From positions 992,001 to 1,056,000 of the forward strand of contig NZ_CP101417.1 in NCBI RefSeq assembly GCF_024339125.1: a stretch of 64,000 bases of DNA, read 5' to 3'. Shown here piece by piece: positions 33,979 to 41,502 of this stretch (the stretch's first letter is position 1; the number at the start of each line of letters is the position of its first letter). Both the position numbers and the translations under genes were made by a program. Below the pieces are notes generated by a model. That model was given only the letters and a program-made list of their open reading frames with translations. It ran no database searches and was not told the origin of the DNA. This DNA comes from Xanthomonas hortorum (GTDB taxonomy: Bacteria > Pseudomonadota > Gammaproteobacteria > Xanthomonadales > Xanthomonadaceae).

Positions 33979-35706
33979 ATGCGCCTGAAACTGTTTTCGA
34001 GCAGCCGCAGTCAGATCGCTCCAGAACCGCTCAGCCCCGCCTCGACCACTACTACAAAGAACCTTGAGACGACCACGCAGCATCTGCTGTCTCAAGGGCA
34101 CAAGCGCAGCAAACCGCAGGGCACGGCGAAAACGTCTACCCAAGCCCTTCTTGCGTCCGCGCGCAAATCATTCGAGTCCTTGCGCAAGCAGCTGCCGTCA
34201 ATGCACATGAATTCCTCAGCGCTACGGCCAACGCGCACCTCAGCTGCGCCCAGGCCTTACGTGACGCAGGTGGCCACGCCAGCTCGCCCACCGCAAAGGC
34301 ATGGCGCGCAGCCCGTTGTCGATGCACACCGGCAGCAGCCTGCTCCACAGGCCACCGGGCCGGCGCGCGTCAAAGGGCCCGAACCACAGCGGACTGCCCC
34401 GATACCGCGGCCAGCTCCGATCAGGCAGGCACCTATCCCGATAGTTTCTCCGCCACTGGCGACATCGCCGGTCATGCCCGGACCCGGGCATGTGCAGCAG
34501 GCACAGCAGCGGCAACCTCGCACCGAACACGGATTGCAAGGACCCATTTCCAACGCAAGGCATCGCGAAACCCCGCAGCAGCCGAAGCCGCGACACAACG
34601 CGGGGAGTGCGCGATCTGTGCCGCCTGCAGTAGAGCCAGCGTCGTCGACAGTGGCCTCTCCGCGCGCGCACATGGAACGGCAACCCTCGCTACGCCGCTT
34701 GACTCAGGATTTTGCGGAGATCAACAAACGCTACAACGAGATCAGCAAACAGCTGTTTGTTGAGGATCGCGATGCAACGCCAGCAGAAGAGCAGGTGATA
34801 GAGCAGCGTTATGCGCTGCTCGCCAAGCGCAATGAAGTCCGCGACAGCGAGCTCAATGCACTGTTGGCCGCACTCGCACCGATGCAAGACATCTCTGCAC
34901 CACACGCCACGACCGGCGCGATACCGCAGTTTGCCAGGGAACATAATCAGCGCGAGTTGAAATCGCTTGAGAAAGAACTCCAGTTTGTTGACCAAGAGGT
35001 GCTGAAAAAATATTACACGCGCGCAGCGCGGCGCCTAGACAGTCTGGAGGAAAGCGGCGCACCGCCTGCTAAGATGCGCCAACTGAAGCGCATGATGCAG
35101 GGTTACCAGAACATGCTTGCCCTGAAGGAAGCGGGGAAAGTGCAACTGGCATCTTCCAACAACGTGCGCCCTGATAAGAGGCAGCATCCGCAGCATACCG
35201 TGCCAACACCACAGCTCGTACCGGTCGCACCCACACTATCGCAAGGCCGCGTTCCTCAGCTCGAAACATTATTGGCCGCGCTCGCACCAGTTGAAGACAT
35301 TCCTGCACCGAAACCCATCACTCTTCCCTTCAACAGCGCCAATTCATGGGTCAAAGACAACGCAGTCGCGGTGAACTTCAACAGCGCCAAGTTATGGGAG
35401 TTCATCAATAAAAACATCGATGGAGATATGTTAAAGAAGAATTATGCGCTCGCCGAGCGGTACCTGGAGTCCCTTGAAGAAGGCGCCATGCCCTCCCCCG
35501 GGATAGCGCGTCTTCGACGCATGATGCAGGGCTACAAGAATCTGGTTTCTCTGAAGAATATCACCGAGCAAACAGACAACCATCTGCATAAAATTGGAGC
35601 GCCGCGACAGATGTCATTGATGCCAACCACAGCGCAAGAGCGTAAGCGGTCCTACGACATAGAACGTAACGATCATCAAGAGGCAATCGACAATGGTTAT
35701 TTGTGA
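33979..35706 (+). CDS. xopR: type III effector, probably XopR
   Basis: This is a 575-residue protein under a PIP box. It has a polar N-terminal secretion-like region (MRLKLFSSSRSQIAPEPLSP), a long proline- and glutamine-rich stretch to about residue 230 that looks intrinsically disordered, and two helical modules. Module A spans about 236-385 and module B about 425-527. Both contain LL-x-ALAP-x-x-x-I-x-AP, a SLEE-x-G or SLEEGAM turn and RMMQGY. XopR of X. campestris is a disordered, PIP-regulated effector acting on host actin. Counting genes from the XC_0249-like gene in this window reaches this gene at the position of XC_0268, the xopR locus as I remember it. AGGAG precedes ATG 33979. The name is inference from locus and architecture. 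Confidence 0.75.
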   Translation: MRLKLFSSSRSQIAPEPLSPASTTTTKNLETTTQHLLSQGHKRSKPQGTAKTSTQALLASARKSFESLRKQLPSMHMNSSALRPTRTSAAPRPYVTQVATPARPPQRHGAQPVVDAHRQQPAPQATGPARVKGPEPQRTAPIPRPAPIRQAPIPIVSPPLATSPVMPGPGHVQQAQQRQPRTEHGLQGPISNARHRETPQQPKPRHNAGSARSVPPAVEPASSTVASPRAHMERQPSLRRLTQDFAEINKRYNEISKQLFVEDRDATPAEEQVIEQRYALLAKRNEVRDSELNALLAALAPMQDISAPHATTGAIPQFAREHNQRELKSLEKELQFVDQEVLKKYYTRAARRLDSLEESGAPPAKMRQLKRMMQGYQNMLALKEAGKVQLASSNNVRPDKRQHPQHTVPTPQLVPVAPTLSQGRVPQLETLLAALAPVEDIPAPKPITLPFNSANSWVKDNAVAVNFNSAKLWEFINKNIDGDMLKKNYALAERYLESLEEGAMPSPGIARLRRMMQGYKNLVSLKNITEQTDNHLHKIGAPRQMSLMPTTAQERKRSYDIERNDHQEAIDNGYL

Positions 35707-35874
35707 GAGTCGAAACTCGGCACGCCCCTGCAGCCACGCGGTCAGCGCAGATGCCGCCAGCAATAGGCGCCCATGTGGTTTGCATCCTGCACGCCACGAA
35801 AGGTTTTGCACAGCGTGTAGCCGATGACATACGGTCTGCCGGCGGGCTGACTTTGGCAGTATGACCAAGTCGCT

Positions 35875-37200
35875 TCAACGCTCCCAATGCGGAAACGGAT
35901 CATCCAGCAGCTGCCATTGCGCCGGGCCCTGGCGCAGTTCGTGATCGCTGAGCAGGCACGCGTCCAGCGCAGCGCGCGTGCCCGGCGCATCCATGTCCAC
36001 GCCGATCACCGCCAGCTCCTGGCGGCGGTCGCCCCATAGCGGATGCCATAGCCGCTGCATCGCGGCGTATTCGCGGGCATCGCCTACTTCGTGCAATTGC
36101 GGCAAGGGCGCAGTCCAGCAGTCGGCCTGCTGACGTTGCCAGCCGATGTCGGTGTACGGCAGCGGAGTGATGCTGGTCTGCAGCGGCTCGCCGATCGCGT
36201 GTGCATCCACGCGATGGCGTGCGGCAAACCAGAAGCCAGCGGCGTTGGTTTGGGTGGCACCGCCCACGCTGGACAACTCGCCCACCCAATCCATCCGGCT
36301 GGCCAGCCAGAAAAAGCCCTTGCTGCGAATCACCTGCGGCAGACCGCTTTGCACCATGCGCGCGAAGCGCTGCGGATGGAAAGGCCGGCGCGCGCGGTAC
36401 ACGAAACTGCTGATGCCGTATTCCTCGGTCTCCGGCGTGTGCTGGCCGCGCAGTTCCTGCATCCAGCCCGGCGCCAGTTGCGCGCGGGTGAAATCGAAGC
36501 GCCCGGTGTCGAGCAAGGTACGCAGCGGCACCTCGCCATGCGTGGCGTCCACAATCGCCGCCTCGCGATTGAGCGCACGCAATACCGCGCGCAGCCGCAT
36601 CAGTTGCTGCGCATCGATACGGTCGCATTTGCTGATCACCAGCACATCGGCGAACTCCACCTGTTCGCCCAGCAACTGCACCAGCCCGCGCGTATCGTCC
36701 GGGCCGGCTTGCTGGCCAAGTTCGGCCAGCGTGGCGGCCGAGCCGAAATCCTGCAGAAAGCGGCTGCCGTCCACCACCGTCACCATGGTGTCGAGCCGCG
36801 CGATATCCGACAGGCTGAAGCCATCGGCATCGCGCACCGCGAAGGTGGCCGCCACCGGCATCGGCTCGGCGATGCCGGTCGATTCGATCAACAGATAGTC
36901 GTAGCGCTTCTGCTCGGCCAGCCGCCGCACTTCCTGCAACAGGTCGTCGCGCAGCGTGCAGCAGATGCAGCCATTGCTGAATTCCACCAGCGTCTCTTCG
37001 GTGCGTCGCAAGGCCGCGCCGCCGTCGCGCACCAGCTGCGCGTCGATGTTGACCTCGCTCATGTCGTTGACGATCACCGCCACGCGCAGGCCGTCGCGGT
37101 TATGCAGGATGCGGTTGAGCAAGGTGGTCTTGCCGGCACCGAGGAAGCCGGACAGCACGGTGACGGGAAGACGTGAATCGCGCTTGGGGGACAGGGACAT
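35875..37200 (-). CDS. CobW/COG0523-family GTPase, probable zinc metallochaperone
   Basis: This 441-residue protein belongs to the G3E/COG0523 GTPases. Walker A is SGFLGAGKTTLLNR (residues 17-30), the metal-binding GCICC lies at 77-81 (C78, C80, C81), IESTGIAEPMPVA is next, and the base-recognition SKCD motif follows. The C-terminal CobW_C domain is long, as in the zinc-responsive ZigA/YciC/ZNG1 group. A Zur-like palindrome lies just upstream, which supports a role in low-zinc survival by delivering zinc to client enzymes. ATG 37200 puts the P-loop at the family position; the open frame upstream is rejected. It is divergent from a MerC-domain gene. Confidence 0.88.
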   Translation of the reverse strand: MSLSPKRDSRLPVTVLSGFLGAGKTTLLNRILHNRDGLRVAVIVNDMSEVNIDAQLVRDGGAALRRTEETLVEFSNGCICCTLRDDLLQEVRRLAEQKRYDYLLIESTGIAEPMPVAATFAVRDADGFSLSDIARLDTMVTVVDGSRFLQDFGSAATLAELGQQAGPDDTRGLVQLLGEQVEFADVLVISKCDRIDAQQLMRLRAVLRALNREAAIVDATHGEVPLRTLLDTGRFDFTRAQLAPGWMQELRGQHTPETEEYGISSFVYRARRPFHPQRFARMVQSGLPQVIRSKGFFWLASRMDWVGELSSVGGATQTNAAGFWFAARHRVDAHAIGEPLQTSITPLPYTDIGWQRQQADCWTAPLPQLHEVGDAREYAAMQRLWHPLWGDRRQELAVIGVDMDAPGTRAALDACLLSDHELRQGPAQWQLLDDPFPHWER

Positions 37201-37221
37201 CCTGAGAGCCTGGCTGGAGTG

Positions 37222-37242
37222 AAGTGTTACTATATAACACTT
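37222..37242. promoter_or_regulatory. Zur-like operator shared by the GTPase and MerC genes
   Basis: AAGTGTTA-CTATA-TAACACTT is a perfect 8-5-8 inverted repeat in the 61-base gap between two divergent genes. Zur boxes in Xanthomonas and other gammaproteobacteria are AT-rich dyads of the GTTATA-N-TATAAC type, and COG0523 GTPases are standard Zur targets. Assignment to Zur is inference. Confidence 0.7.
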
Positions 37243-37261
37243 ACTCGACAGGACATGCTCC

Positions 37262-37648
37262 ATGCGCGTTACCGCTTCTGTGCTGGATCGCTCGGCCATC
37301 GCGCTGTCCAGCCTGTGTCTGCTGCACTGTCTGGCCCTGCCGCTGCTGGCCGCCGCACTCCCGCTGCTAGGCGCCTGGAGCCGGGCCGAATGGGTGCATG
37401 TGGTGTTCGCCACCGCCGCCGTGCCGCTCAGCGGCTACGCGCTGTGGAGCAGCCATCGCCGACACGCACTGCCCGCGCCGGTGTGGGCATTGGCAGCATT
37501 CGGACTGGCCGGCCTGGTGCTCGGCGCAAGCGGGGTGGCCGGCGGCACGCTGGAAACCCCGATCACGGTGACCGGCAGCATGCTGCTGGCCAGCACGCAT
37601 CTGGTCAATCTGCGGCTACGTCGCCGCGCGGGGCATTGCGCGAGCTAG
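37262..37648 (+). CDS. MerC-domain membrane protein
   Basis: This 128-residue inner-membrane protein has four hydrophobic helices. The first contains the cysteine pair of MerC proteins (SLCLLHCLALPLLAAALPLL, C19 and C23), which in mercury systems binds and passes metal. No mer operon is present. The shared palindrome with a zinc-type GTPase suggests a role in zinc rather than mercury handling; homologues next to COG0523 genes are common in this group. The protein ends with RRRAGHCAS. Confidence 0.82.
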   Translation: MRVTASVLDRSAIALSSLCLLHCLALPLLAAALPLLGAWSRAEWVHVVFATAAVPLSGYALWSSHRRHALPAPVWALAAFGLAGLVLGASGVAGGTLETPITVTGSMLLASTHLVNLRLRRRAGHCAS

Positions 37649-37772
37649 GTGCAAGCCCCGCGCGCGCTCGCGGCCTGCTTTTTTCCATGGCAGCGCAGCA
37701 GCGCGCGAAAACACGTTGCAGACAGCACGTATCGCGCACGCGCCTGCATCGGGATTCGAACGCCAGCTTGCG

Positions 37773-39491
37773 CTACAGCGAAAAGCCCAGCAGCACCGGG
37801 TCGTGGTCGGAACTGCGCCACGGACCGGCCAGGTTGCGCTTGGCGTAGCCGGCATCGTCCATGACATCGGCGTTGATATGCCATTCCACCGCGCCGCGCA
37901 GCTGCTTGGCCATCGCCGGGCTTAGCAAGGCGTGGTCCAGCCGGCCGCTCATACCATCGTAGACGTAGCTGTAAGGCTGCTTCACTCCGGCCACCGCGAA
38001 CGCATCCTGCCAGCCGCTGGCGCGCAGGCTGCGCATCGGGCTCTCCATGGCGTAGGCGTTGAAGTCGCCCAGCAGCACGGCAAGTTTGGTCTGCGCGCCG
38101 GTGGGGTCGGTCTGCAGCCACTGGTGCAGGCGCTTGGCCGACTCGGTGCGGGTGGCGTTCCAGCAAGCCTGGCCGTCGCGCTGGTCGACATCGGCGCCGC
38201 TGGCGGTGCCGCACCCCTTGGACTTGAAGTGGTTGGCAACCACCACGAAGGTCGCGCCGCGGGTGCTGCGAAACGCCTGCGCCAACGGCACACGGCTGTG
38301 GCTGTCGAACGGCCCGCCGGTCAAAGTGGCCGGCTTGCCGACCGGGGTGACCTGGGTGCTGCGATAGACGATGCCAACCCGGATCGCGTCATCACCCGGG
38401 CCGCTGCCGGTGTCGACGAACTGCCAGTCCTTGTCATTGCCGGCAGCGTTGAGCGCAGCCACCAGTTGCGCCACTGCGGCATCGGCGCCGTTGCCGTCGT
38501 TTTCCAGCTCCATCAACGCGGCTACGTCGGCGCGCAACGGCACGATGGTGGACACCAGCTTGGCCAGCTGCGCCTGGAACTGCTCATGCGTGCGCGCACC
38601 GCGCTTGGTCGGAAACCCGCCGCCTCGGCCATTGCCGTTGAAGAAGTTCTCTAGGTTGAACGAGGCAATGCGCAGATCGCCGCCGACCTGCGGCGCTACC
38701 GCAGTCGGCATCGCCGGCAGCGTCAGCGGATTCAGCACCTGGATGCGGTAGTTGCCGTCGTAGCGCTGGTCGACGATGCCATCCACCGACTTGAGCAGGC
38801 TGCCGGTGCGCAACACCGCATCTGCCGGCAGATAGGCCACCGTCTTGGGGCTGCGGCCATTGCGTGCATCGTCCAGCAGCACCCGGCGGCGTGTGTTCTC
38901 CGCCTCCAGCTGCGTGAAAGCCGCAGTGCCGGTCGCGGCCACTTCGCTCGGCTGCCACAAGCGCCCACCGAAGGCGGCGACCAGCTCGCCATAAGTCTCC
39001 AGGCGATCGCTGCCGTTGAGCGTCAACGCAGCAATGCGCACATGCTCGCCTTCGAGCGCTTCCCAGTTGGCCGGCGGCCCGCTGAGCATACGCACCGGTA
39101 CCGGCTGGCCGCTGGCGAGCCGCTCGATGCTGCTGGCATCCACCGTGGTCAGGCTCGCCTCGCCGCCTGCCGACACTTCGCGCACCGTGCCGATGACGCG
39201 CACGCGATCACCCACTGCCACCTCGGCATCGCCGGTGCCGGTGACGAACAGGCCGTGCGAGCGCCGCGGCTCAAACCCGGGCTGCTGCACGAACAGGCCG
39301 GCAAGGCCGATGCGGGTATCGGCAGTGACGATACCTTCGACCTCCACCACGCGGCCGTCGTAAGGGCTACGCGTGTCTTCGCCCTGCACATCGGCAATCG
39401 ACAGACGTTGCGGCGCGCCATCGGCGGCACTGCCCAGCAGCGGAGCCAGCAGACCGATCACACCGAGCACAACAAGCGAGCAACGCGACAT
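37773..39491 (-). CDS. ExeM/NucH-family extracellular endonuclease
   Basis: This 572-residue secreted nuclease has a signal peptide (MSRCSLVVLGVIGLLAPLLG), then an OB-fold-like domain (TRSPYDGRVVEVEGIVTAD), and a C-terminal endonuclease/exonuclease/phosphatase domain. The catalytic motifs are IASFNLENFF, AALMELENDG, VVVANHFKSKG, VLLGDFNAY and the terminal SSDHDPVLLGF. Relatives degrade extracellular DNA. The start could be GTG 39497, but ATG 39491 has the better spacing (seven bases) from GGAG and is used here. Confidence 0.9.
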   Translation of the reverse strand: MSRCSLVVLGVIGLLAPLLGSAADGAPQRLSIADVQGEDTRSPYDGRVVEVEGIVTADTRIGLAGLFVQQPGFEPRRSHGLFVTGTGDAEVAVGDRVRVIGTVREVSAGGEASLTTVDASSIERLASGQPVPVRMLSGPPANWEALEGEHVRIAALTLNGSDRLETYGELVAAFGGRLWQPSEVAATGTAAFTQLEAENTRRRVLLDDARNGRSPKTVAYLPADAVLRTGSLLKSVDGIVDQRYDGNYRIQVLNPLTLPAMPTAVAPQVGGDLRIASFNLENFFNGNGRGGGFPTKRGARTHEQFQAQLAKLVSTIVPLRADVAALMELENDGNGADAAVAQLVAALNAAGNDKDWQFVDTGSGPGDDAIRVGIVYRSTQVTPVGKPATLTGGPFDSHSRVPLAQAFRSTRGATFVVVANHFKSKGCGTASGADVDQRDGQACWNATRTESAKRLHQWLQTDPTGAQTKLAVLLGDFNAYAMESPMRSLRASGWQDAFAVAGVKQPYSYVYDGMSGRLDHALLSPAMAKQLRGAVEWHINADVMDDAGYAKRNLAGPWRSSDHDPVLLGFSL

Positions 39492-39526
39492 CGACACACT
39501 CCAAAAAGACGTAGACCAAAATGCAA

Positions 39527-39547
39527 GCGCCGCCCGGAAGGCGGCGC
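39527..39547 (-). terminator. terminator hairpin after the cytochrome c gene
   Basis: GCGCCGCC and GGCGGCGC form a perfect 8-bp stem with a CGGAA loop. On the minus strand the stem is followed by TTGCATTTTGG. It lies between the cytochrome c stop and the start of the nuclease gene. Confidence 0.65.
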
Positions 39548-39630
39548 ATGAGCGGCTGAGCGTTGCAACAGGCTAACAAACCGCTGCGAACTGCGACCAG
39601 ATGGTGCGTGGAGGCGCTTGTTTGAGGCGC

Positions 39631-40149
39631 CTACTTTAGATTGCCCAGCATCCAATCGACCGTGGCACGGACCTGTTCTTCGGTCAGCGCCGGGTTGCCG
39701 CCTTTGGCCGGCATGATGCCGCCGTCCGGGCCGGTGTAGCCCTCGATCGCGTGCTTGTACAAGGTGTCCTTGCCCTGGGCGATGCGCGCGTCCCAATGCG
39801 AGTGATCCAGCGTCGGCGCCTTGCCTACGCCGGTGGTATGGCAGGCGGTGCACAGATTGTCGAAGATGGTCTTGCCGTCGGTGCTGCCGCCATAGGCGGA
39901 CTGCGAGGAGGCCTTGGCCAGTGCTGCTGCCTGAGCCGCCGCTTGTGCGGACGCGCCGGTGGTGCCGGCATACACCGCACCGGCCGGGGCGATGCGTTGC
40001 TGCACGCGTTTGGCCGCAGTGGGCGAGACTTCGTCGGGAATGGCGCGTTGCAAATAGGCTGCCAGGGCGATCAGGCCCAGGGTGATCACTACCAGTAGTC
40101 CGATCACCATCGAGAATTTTTTCAGGAACTCGAGGTCGTAATTCCGCAC
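39631..40149 (-). CDS. membrane-anchored c-type cytochrome (cytochrome c5 family)
   Basis: This 172-residue protein has one N-terminal membrane helix (FSMVIGLLVVITLGLIALAA, residues 12-31), an Ala/Gln-rich linker, and a single-haem cytochrome c domain. The haem motif is CTACHT (C100, C103, H104) and the distal ligand is probably M146 in GGIMPAKGG. It is likely an electron carrier of the respiratory chain facing the periplasm. The start is read as GTG 40149 because the membrane anchor follows directly and GGGGTGAG lies upstream; no ATG fits. Confidence 0.88.
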   Translation of the reverse strand: MRNYDLEFLKKFSMVIGLLVVITLGLIALAAYLQRAIPDEVSPTAAKRVQQRIAPAGAVYAGTTGASAQAAAQAAALAKASSQSAYGGSTDGKTIFDNLCTACHTTGVGKAPTLDHSHWDARIAQGKDTLYKHAIEGYTGPDGGIMPAKGGNPALTEEQVRATVDWMLGNLK

Positions 40150-40520
40150 GCGCTCACCCCTGGCTGTTGGTCGAAGACCTCTGCTAGCGCCGGAGTATAG
40201 AGCACAGTTCGCGCCAGTCTGGCCACTGTGCATGACAGTTATCGCCGCGATGCGTCCTGCAGCTTGGCGGGCTGTACGTCTTGTGCGCAGGCACCTGGCG
40301 TGCCGCCGGCAAATTGCCGCGATGCCGCATGACGGGGCCGCTTGGCACTACCCCCTCCGCGGCCGAACCCGCTTGCCCGCGTGATGACCAGGCGCTGGTC
40401 GAACCCCGCAGGTGCCGGATGGCGCGTTGGTCTCGTTTCGTGGAATTGCGTATCATTCCCATCAACCCACGGTGACGCGGTTCTCGCCTCGCCTGGTCCC
40501 GCTTACGAGGAGTCGCCGCG
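40150..40520. other. 371-bp divergent intergenic region
   Basis: The gap lies between the cytochrome c and DUF4198 genes. It holds a Fur-like site at 40444-40463 and a ribosome site (GAGGAG) before ATG 40521. No gene, repeat or RNA was recognised in the rest. Confidence 0.5.
40444..40463 (+). promoter_or_regulatory. possible Fur box upstream of the iron-uptake cluster
   Basis: AATTGCGTATCATTCCCATC resembles Fur sites of the form AATGAxAATxATTxxCAT, with the TATCATTCCCAT half best conserved. It lies about 57 bases before ATG 40521. The genes behind it belong to families usually seen with TonB siderophore receptors. Confidence 0.45.
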
Positions 40521-41165
40521 ATGAAGTCCTTTCTGCTGTCCTGCCTGGCCTTGGCCAGCATCAGTCTGTCTGCCCAGGCCCATGAAATCTGGATCGAGCG
40601 CGACGGCAGCGGCCCGGTGCGGATCTTCTTCGGCGAGCCGGCGCAGGAAACACTCGACCACGGCGAAGACGAGATCAAGCGCGTGGTCAAGCCGACCGTG
40701 TTCGGCACGGCCGGCAAGGCCGGTGCGTTGCAGCGCGGCAGCGAGTTCCTCAGCGCGCCGCTGTCCGGCACCGGCGATGCCTGGCTGAGCGACGACAGCG
40801 TATTCGAGCCGTGGAAGGGCGAAGCCGGCGGTTTCGAGACGGTGAGCTACTACGCCCGCGCCGGCCGCGCCACGCCCTCGGCCAAGCTCGATTTCGAACT
40901 GGTGCCCACTGCCGCCAACAGCAACACGCTGACCGTGCTCTATCGCAACAAGCCGCTGCCCAAGGTCGAGGTGACGGTGATCGACCCGCAGAAGTGGCAG
41001 AAGACGCTGACCTCCGATGCCAAGGGCCAGGTGACCTTGCCCAAGCTGCGCGCCGGCCGCCACATCCTGGTCGCCACCAACAAGGAGCCGGTGAAGCGCG
41101 AGATCGCCGGCAAGCAGGTGGCGATGATCCACCACATCAGCACGTTGACCTTCCTGGCCGAGTAA
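40521..41165 (+). CDS. DUF4198 periplasmic protein
   Basis: This 214-residue secreted protein has the signal peptide MKSFLLSCLALASISLSAQA, with the mature protein starting HEIWIE. The mature domain is beta-rich and ends with a carboxypeptidase-regulatory-like module (VTVIDPQKWQKTLTSDAKGQ, TLPKLRAGRHILVATNKE). DUF4198 proteins accompany metal-uptake genes. It heads a four-gene cluster that includes a PepSY protein and small membrane proteins. The role is probably periplasmic metal or siderophore handling, by context only. Confidence 0.82.
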   Translation: MKSFLLSCLALASISLSAQAHEIWIERDGSGPVRIFFGEPAQETLDHGEDEIKRVVKPTVFGTAGKAGALQRGSEFLSAPLSGTGDAWLSDDSVFEPWKGEAGGFETVSYYARAGRATPSAKLDFELVPTAANSNTLTVLYRNKPLPKVEVTVIDPQKWQKTLTSDAKGQVTLPKLRAGRHILVATNKEPVKREIAGKQVAMIHHISTLTFLAE

Positions 41166-41190
41166 GTCGGCCGCACATGCAGCACAGCTG

Positions 41191-41502
41191 ATGTCTACCG
41201 CACCGCCCCTGTCGCTTCCCTGGTTCAGGCGCCCCTGGCTGGGCGTGCTTGCGCGCACGCTGGCCGCGATCTTTGGCGGCTATGCATTGGCCAGCGCCAC
41301 CAATCTGTTGCTGGCGCTGGTGTTGCCGATGCCGCCCAGCGAAGCGGTGCTGACCAGCATGCTGGTCGGCATCGTGGTGTGCGCGTGCGCGCCGCTATGG
41401 GCCTTTGCCACTGCCAGCGTGTGGCGGGCGTGGGCCGGCATCGCGGTGCCGGCGGCGCTGATGTTCGCGCTGGCCGCATGGCTGCAACGGAGCGTGGCAT
41501 GA
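41191..41502 (+). CDS. DUF3649 small membrane protein
   Basis: This 103-residue protein has three hydrophobic helices and matches the DUF3649 pattern (LARTLAAIFGGYALASATNL, CACAPLWAFATASVWRAW). Such proteins occur almost only in iron-uptake clusters beside PepSY and DUF3325 proteins. Its stop overlaps the PepSY start in an ATGA, so translation is coupled. Confidence 0.8.
   Translation: MSTAPPLSLPWFRRPWLGVLARTLAAIFGGYALASATNLLLALVLPMPPSEAVLTSMLVGIVVCACAPLWAFATASVWRAWAGIAVPAALMFALAAWLQRSVA

Noticed and set aside
37262-37648. Mercury resistance operon
   Set aside because: Only a MerC-type domain is present. No merR, merT, merP or merA neighbours exist, and the shared palindrome points to zinc control.
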